64,000 nucleotides of DNA from Desulfosarcina widdelii (lineage in GTDB: Bacteria; Desulfobacterota; Desulfobacteria; Desulfobacterales; Desulfosarcinaceae): assembly GCF_009688965.1 (NCBI RefSeq), contig NZ_AP021875.1, forward strand, positions 1,674,001 to 1,738,000, read 5' to 3'. The translations under genes and the position numbers were made by a program. Below are positions 60,085 through 64,000 of this stretch, piece after piece (the first letter of the stretch is position 1; the number at the start of each line of letters is the position of its first letter). Under the pieces are notes generated by a model. It did no database searches. It saw only the letters and a list, made by a program, of their open reading frames with translations, and had not been told where the DNA came from.

Positions 60085-62232
60085 TTATCCACTTTTCACC
60101 AGCAATTCCCGCCGGAAAGGAAGCTCCCTTAGCCGGACGCCGGTGGCCTTGAATATCGCATTGGCCACGGCCGGGGCCACCGATGGGAAAACAGGTTCAC
60201 CCACTCCTCCGGCCTTGAGATCGTTTTCCGCAATGTAGACTTCAATTTCAGGTACTTCGGAAATGGTCAGCACCCGGTATTCGTCATAGTTGGCCGTCTT
60301 CACGCCGCCGTCCGAAAAACGGATCTTCTCATAAAACGCCGTGCTCAATCCCATAATCACCCCGCTTTCGGCCTGGGCCCGGATCGCGTCCGGATATACG
60401 GCGGTACCGCAGTCTATCGCGCAGACGATCCTGTGCACGCGGATGCTCCCTTTTTCTCCAACCGACACCTCGGCCATGTGGGCGGCAAAAGATTCAAAAC
60501 ATGCGGTTACGGCAACGCCTCTTGCACGGCCTTCGGGAACCGGCAAATTCCACCCGCCTTTTTCGGCTGCCAGGGATAGCACACCATGGGCCCTGGAGCC
60601 TTTTTCCATGTGCGCCAATCGGAACGCAACCGGGTCCTTGCCGGCGGCATGGGCCAGCTCATCCATGAAAGATTCCACGGCAAAAGCATTTACCGAGTAC
60701 CCCACCGAACGCCACCATCCCACCGTAATGGGAAGGTCCACCATCGCATAGTTCACATTGAGGTTGGTGAAAGCATAGGGCATATCCCCGAGGCCATGAA
60801 CCGCATCCGGGTCGATGCCGTTTTGCACCGCCTGGGGCATCAATCGGCTCATGACCGATGGGGCGGCCACCTTGTGCGACCAGGCAATCACCTTTCCGTC
60901 TTTATCCAACCCGGCCTTTATGTTGCATTGACTGGCCGGGCGGAACCGGTCGTTGGCGAAATCGTCCTCCCGGGTCCAGATCACCTTGACCGGGCGGTTC
61001 AGGCTTTTGGACAGCAATACCGAATCGACAACTGCATCCTGTTCTCCTCGCAAGCCGAAACCGCCGCCAGCCGGCAGGGTCATGACCTCCACCTTTTCGA
61101 CAGGCAGGCCGGTAAGTTTGGCTGTGGTCGACTGGGTAGCGGTTTGCCCCTGAGTGGGCATCCATATCCGGCAGCGCGTTTTTTCCACGTGGGCGGTGCA
61201 GTTGATGGGCTCCACTTGGGCATGGGAGATGTAAGGCAGTTTGTACGACTGCGCTAAAGTCTTGTCGGCATTGGCCAAGGCCTTGGCCGTGTCGCCACGC
61301 TTTTCAGCCACGGCCCCCGATTTCTCAAGGTGGGCCTTGAAAACCGCATCGATGGCGTCATCATCGAGGTCTGGATGGGAAGCGCCGGACCACCTGACAT
61401 CCAGCGCTTCTCTTCCCTTTATAGCGGCATACGTCGTTTCCGCGCATACAGCTACCCTGCCCTCCAGGGGAACTACGTTGACGACCCCTTTGACTGCCAG
61501 GGCCGCCTTCTCATCATAGGATTGAAGCGAGGCGCCATAGCGGGGCGGGCGGGCTACCACGGCGATGCACATGCCGGGCACGTTGAAATCCATGCCAAAA
61601 ACGGTTTTCCCCATGACCTTTTCGGGAATATCCAGGCGCTTTCTCGGTGTGCCGATAATGCGGTACTCTTTGGGGGCTTTCAGGGTCGGATTTTCAGGCA
61701 CCGGGCGCTTTGCGGCAGCCTGAGCCAGTTGCCCGTAGGTGAGGCTGCGTCCGTCCGGATGAAGGACCTTCCCTTCCCGGGCAACACATTTTTTCCCGTC
61801 AATCCCCCATTTCCCGGCAGCCGCCTCGACCAGCATCTGCCGGGCGGCGGCGCCGACCTTACGGAGAAGATCCCATCGATGGCGGATACTGCTGCTTCCA
61901 CCGGTCGCTTGTGCATGCCACACGGGACTTTTAAAGGGCTCGGCGGCAAGGGCCATTTTTACCTGCACCGTTTCCCAATCCGCGTCCAGTTCATCGGCAA
62001 TAATCATGGGGATGCCGGTATGGGTTCCCTGACCGAGATTGGTCTGGCCCACCCAGACAGTAACCGTGTCATCGGTCGAGATTTCCAGAAACGCATGGGG
62101 CTTGAACGGCAGCGATGAAGCGCCCCTTGCCAAAGATGCATTGAACAGGCTTATGGAATTTGAAAAAGTGGCAGCGGCAATCACCAGGCTGCTTTGCTGC
62201 AAAAACGTTCTTCTCGTCATTTCGCTTTTCAT
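60085..62232 (-). CDS. Molybdopterin-binding subunit of a xanthine-dehydrogenase-family hydroxylase (IorB type)
   Basis: This 715-residue protein starts with a Tat signal (M-T-R-R-T-F-L-Q). It contains typical molybdenum-hydroxylase segments such as G-Q-T-N-L-G-Q-G-T-H-T-G and P-A-G-G-G-F-G-L-R-G-E, plus the C-terminal A-G-G-V-G-E-P-V region with Glu (catalytic position in this family). Best fit is the isoquinoline 1-oxidoreductase beta-subunit type (also found for aldehydes). The small subunit gene lies 3 bases upstream. Location in the periplasm is implied by the Tat signal; the substrate is not known. Confidence 0.9.
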   Translation of the reverse strand: MKSEMTRRTFLQQSSLVIAAATFSNSISLFNASLARGASSLPFKPHAFLEISTDDTVTVWVGQTNLGQGTHTGIPMIIADELDADWETVQVKMALAAEPFKSPVWHAQATGGSSSIRHRWDLLRKVGAAARQMLVEAAAGKWGIDGKKCVAREGKVLHPDGRSLTYGQLAQAAAKRPVPENPTLKAPKEYRIIGTPRKRLDIPEKVMGKTVFGMDFNVPGMCIAVVARPPRYGASLQSYDEKAALAVKGVVNVVPLEGRVAVCAETTYAAIKGREALDVRWSGASHPDLDDDAIDAVFKAHLEKSGAVAEKRGDTAKALANADKTLAQSYKLPYISHAQVEPINCTAHVEKTRCRIWMPTQGQTATQSTTAKLTGLPVEKVEVMTLPAGGGFGLRGEQDAVVDSVLLSKSLNRPVKVIWTREDDFANDRFRPASQCNIKAGLDKDGKVIAWSHKVAAPSVMSRLMPQAVQNGIDPDAVHGLGDMPYAFTNLNVNYAMVDLPITVGWWRSVGYSVNAFAVESFMDELAHAAGKDPVAFRLAHMEKGSRAHGVLSLAAEKGGWNLPVPEGRARGVAVTACFESFAAHMAEVSVGEKGSIRVHRIVCAIDCGTAVYPDAIRAQAESGVIMGLSTAFYEKIRFSDGGVKTANYDEYRVLTISEVPEIEVYIAENDLKAGGVGEPVFPSVAPAVANAIFKATGVRLRELPFRRELLVKSG

Positions 62233-62235
62233 GGT

Positions 62236-62697
62236 CTACCCTCCTTGTTTGGCAGTCATTTCGGCAGCCAGTCGGATGGCCTTTTTCATCCTGGGATGCG
62301 AACCGCATCGGCAAATGACGTTATCCATGGCTTCAGCGATCTGTGCTTCGGACGGATTGGGAACCCGGGAGAGAAAATCGACGGTCTGCAGCATGATGCC
62401 GGGTTGGCAGTATCCGCACTGGGGCACCTGTTTTTCGATCCAGGCGACCTTGACCGGGTGATCGTCGGGCAAGCCCTCAATGGTCGTTATATCGCTTCCT
62501 TCAGCATCTTTAACAGAGACGACACAGGAACGCTGGGCTTCACCGTTGATGAGGACCGTGCACATGCCGCATTCGGCAATGCCGCAGGTGTATTTCACGC
62601 TGGTAAATCCCAGGTTGTCCCGCAGAACCCACAGCAATGGGGTTTCAGGAGAAACATCCACCTGCTTCTTTTCACCATTTACCGTTAACGTAACCAT
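62236..62697 (-). CDS. 2Fe-2S subunit of the molybdenum hydroxylase (IorA type)
   Basis: This 153-residue protein has a plant-type 2Fe-2S domain (C-G-I-A-E-C-G-M-C then C near 60) and a C-terminal 2Fe-2S domain (C-G-Y-C-Q-P-G and C-R-C-G). It carries electrons from the molybdenum subunit to an external acceptor. ATG at 62697 has AAAGGAGG at good spacing, and is preferred over the ATG at 62757. No Tat signal of its own, so it is probably exported with its partner. Confidence 0.93.
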   Translation of the reverse strand: MVTLTVNGEKKQVDVSPETPLLWVLRDNLGFTSVKYTCGIAECGMCTVLINGEAQRSCVVSVKDAEGSDITTIEGLPDDHPVKVAWIEKQVPQCGYCQPGIMLQTVDFLSRVPNPSEAQIAEAMDNVICRCGSHPRMKKAIRLAAEMTAKQGG

Positions 62698-62820
62698 ACG
62701 CCCTCCTTTGTTGTATGATGACAGGGTAGTATAACAGAGACGATCGCATCCGATCAAATTAGAGATTTATGAGGCCACTTCCTGTTTATCCACAGTTATT
62801 ATGACCCGTCGCATTCGACT

Positions 62821-64000
62821 TCATTTTTGCTTGTCGATTTCGATCTCATTCTGCAGAACCCGGTAGGTTTGGATAGGGTAGTGAAACCCCTTAACTTCAA
62901 TTGTGCCGACCTCCTTACAGGGAATTGATTCTTTAACCAGCGCCCATGTAGCGTGGGAAATATAAATTTCCCCGGGCTCACAAGCCTGTTCCAAACGTGA
63001 TGCCAGATTGGTATTCAGACCGATGGCGGAATATTCCATAAAACCTTCCGATCCGTAATTGCCGACATTGGCCATGCCGGAGTGGATGCCGCATCGAATC
63101 TGAAACGGGAACTGGACGCCCTGATTCCACCATTTCTCTCGCAACAGGGTCATCCTTTGCTGCATTTCCATGGCCATATTCAAACAGGCTAATGCATCTT
63201 CTCGCACCCCTTTTGTATCCGGCGCACCGAAGATGGCGTAGATGCTGTCGCCGGTGAACTGCGGGATGGTGCCGCCCCACTTGCGGACGATCCGGGCCAT
63301 CTCTCCCAGGTACTCGTTGAGCAGTCGCGCCACGTCCTCGGGGTCGGATGCATCGGTAAACTGCGTGAAATCCTTGATGTCGGAAAAGAAAAGCGTCAGC
63401 TTCTTTCGCTGGTGGGACAGTTCAGCCGTAAACTCCCCCTTGAAAATTTTCTCGGTCACATTCGGATCGATGTACTTTGAGATCTGCGCCTGGGCTTCAT
63501 AAAGGCGTTGATTGGCTGCCTTCAATGCTTGCGTTCGCGAGGCGACTTTTTCTTCCAGCCCGTTTTTCAGATCGTTTATCGTCTCCCACTGCATGCGCAT
63601 CAAACCGTAGGTCATCAGGAAACATAAGTAAATCGGACCGATGGAGTAGAAGCTGTGCACTTGAAGACCGAAAAAAGGAAGAACGATACCAAAAAGAAAT
63701 CCGTAAAGGTCAAAACCGAAAAATGCTGCAAATGTAATCTTTCGTATCCGCTTTTCTATCAGGTTTGACGTCGTCTTGATTCCTTTATAGAGGATGAAAA
63801 GTGGACATACCAGCAGATAGATGTTGAAGCTGATGTACGGAATGAAAAGCGGACCATACGTGTGCTCCCATCCGGTGGGGGAGTGATATGTCGGCGGGGC
63901 GATCAGCAGATCGGTAAACACCAGAACGAGCAAGCAGCTCGTTATACACGCATAGATAAACCATCGGTGTGCGGCAATCGGAATCCCAGCCAAGTTCTCT
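62821..64000 (-). CDS. Membrane-bound class III adenylate/guanylate-cyclase-like protein (5'-truncated by the window)
   Basis: At least 392 residues: several N-terminal helices (about 10-150) of the 7-TM type, a short coiled coil (about 150-180), and a C-terminal class III cyclase domain (about 205-380). Metal Asp residues are in F-F-S-D-I-K-D-F and F-T-G-D-S-I-Y. The usual purine-recognition Lys in the G-G-x-x-x-K-F motif is replaced by Gln (P-Q-F-T-G-D), and the I-G-D motif by I-G-L-N-T-N. The N-A-S-R-L part is kept. This suggests altered substrate specificity or loss of it. The frame is open to the end of the window, so the real start lies beyond. Confidence 0.85.
   Translation of the reverse strand, partial: ENLAGIPIAAHRWFIYACITSCLLVLVFTDLLIAPPTYHSPTGWEHTYGPLFIPYISFNIYLLVCPLFILYKGIKTTSNLIEKRIRKITFAAFFGFDLYGFLFGIVLPFFGLQVHSFYSIGPIYLCFLMTYGLMRMQWETINDLKNGLEEKVASRTQALKAANQRLYEAQAQISKYIDPNVTEKIFKGEFTAELSHQRKKLTLFFSDIKDFTQFTDASDPEDVARLLNEYLGEMARIVRKWGGTIPQFTGDSIYAIFGAPDTKGVREDALACLNMAMEMQQRMTLLREKWWNQGVQFPFQIRCGIHSGMANVGNYGSEGFMEYSAIGLNTNLASRLEQACEPGEIYISHATWALVKESIPCKEVGTIEVKGFHYPIQTYRVLQNEIEIDKQK

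Noticed and set aside
62786..62794. TTATCCACA, a DnaA-box match
   Set aside because: Single copy without other boxes, AT-rich unwinding region or dnaA/dnaN genes; no reason to call an origin.

Overview
The window looks like a chromosomal segment of a strictly anaerobic, Gram-negative deltaproteobacterium, most likely a sulfate reducer of the Desulfosarcina/Desulfobacterales type. This is inferred from gene content, not from a marker gene. The supporting content is CbiK-type anaerobic cobalt chelation, an orange-protein (ORP)-like NifX/Mrp operon, isolated IscU-type scaffolds, paired thiolase/DUF35 proteins, acyl-CoA ligases, and TonB systems with outer-membrane receptors. Most of the window is GC-rich. 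Two stretches are visibly more AT-rich: 39.3-43.0 kb moderately, and 50.8-56.2 kb strongly.

Layout. (1) 0-12.6 kb is a corrinoid (B12) acquisition and salvage region. It holds a FecCD-type permease and ATPase, ExbB-ExbD-TonB, cobO behind a cobalamin riboswitch, cbiK, two BtuB-like receptors, and an exported fusion of a BtuF-like binding protein to CbiZ (adenosylcobinamide amidohydrolase). Three cobalamin riboswitches, each followed by an intrinsic terminator, control the region. (2) 12.8-20.6 kb has a PAS-LuxR regulator, a small protein, an MFS transporter, a cyclase-like protein and a pqiA-pqiA-pqiB-pqiC lipid-transport operon headed by a 52-residue basic protein. (3) 21.1-25.6 kb has a sigma-54 activator followed by a good -24/-12 promoter and an ORP-like operon (NifX-receiver fusion, Mrp ATPase, NifX fusion, IscU-like scaffold). 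(4) 25.7-39.3 kb has a radical SAM protein, a chemoreceptor, and fatty-acid or aromatic acyl-CoA genes: a crotonase, an SDR, two acyl-CoA ligases, two unusual thiolases each paired with a DUF35 protein, and a PP2C-like protein. (5) 39.3-43.0 kb is a four-gene set of membrane-associated ferredoxins, a polytopic protein and a nitroreductase. (6) 43.1-50.8 kb has an IscU-like scaffold, a J-like/coiled-coil/PilZ protein, and a TrmB-type regulator in front of three saccharopine/lysine dehydrogenase-type genes. (7) 50.8-56.2 kb is an AT-rich island of minus-strand lipoprotein genes that looks like remnants of an integron cassette array, with a group II intron directly against an attC-like site. (8) 56.2-64 kb has a glycolate-oxidase-type flavoprotein, acetoacetyl-CoA synthetase, a molybdenum hydroxylase (IorAB type), and an adenylate-cyclase-like membrane protein cut by the window end.

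Two dispersed repeat families are visible. One is a roughly 130-bp palindromic element with terminal inverted repeats (two copies). The other is a composite spacer of purine-rich units followed by GTTCACYG units, which sits between co-directional genes at five or six places and sometimes supplies the last codons of the upstream gene.

The strongest candidates for something under-described are the exported BtuF-CbiZ fusion, the intron at an attC-like site in a cassette island, the thiolase/DUF35 pairs that lack the usual catalytic residues, and the membrane ferredoxin with a C-F-C-C-S-C-C-C cluster. All functional assignments are from reading motifs; no database search was run.
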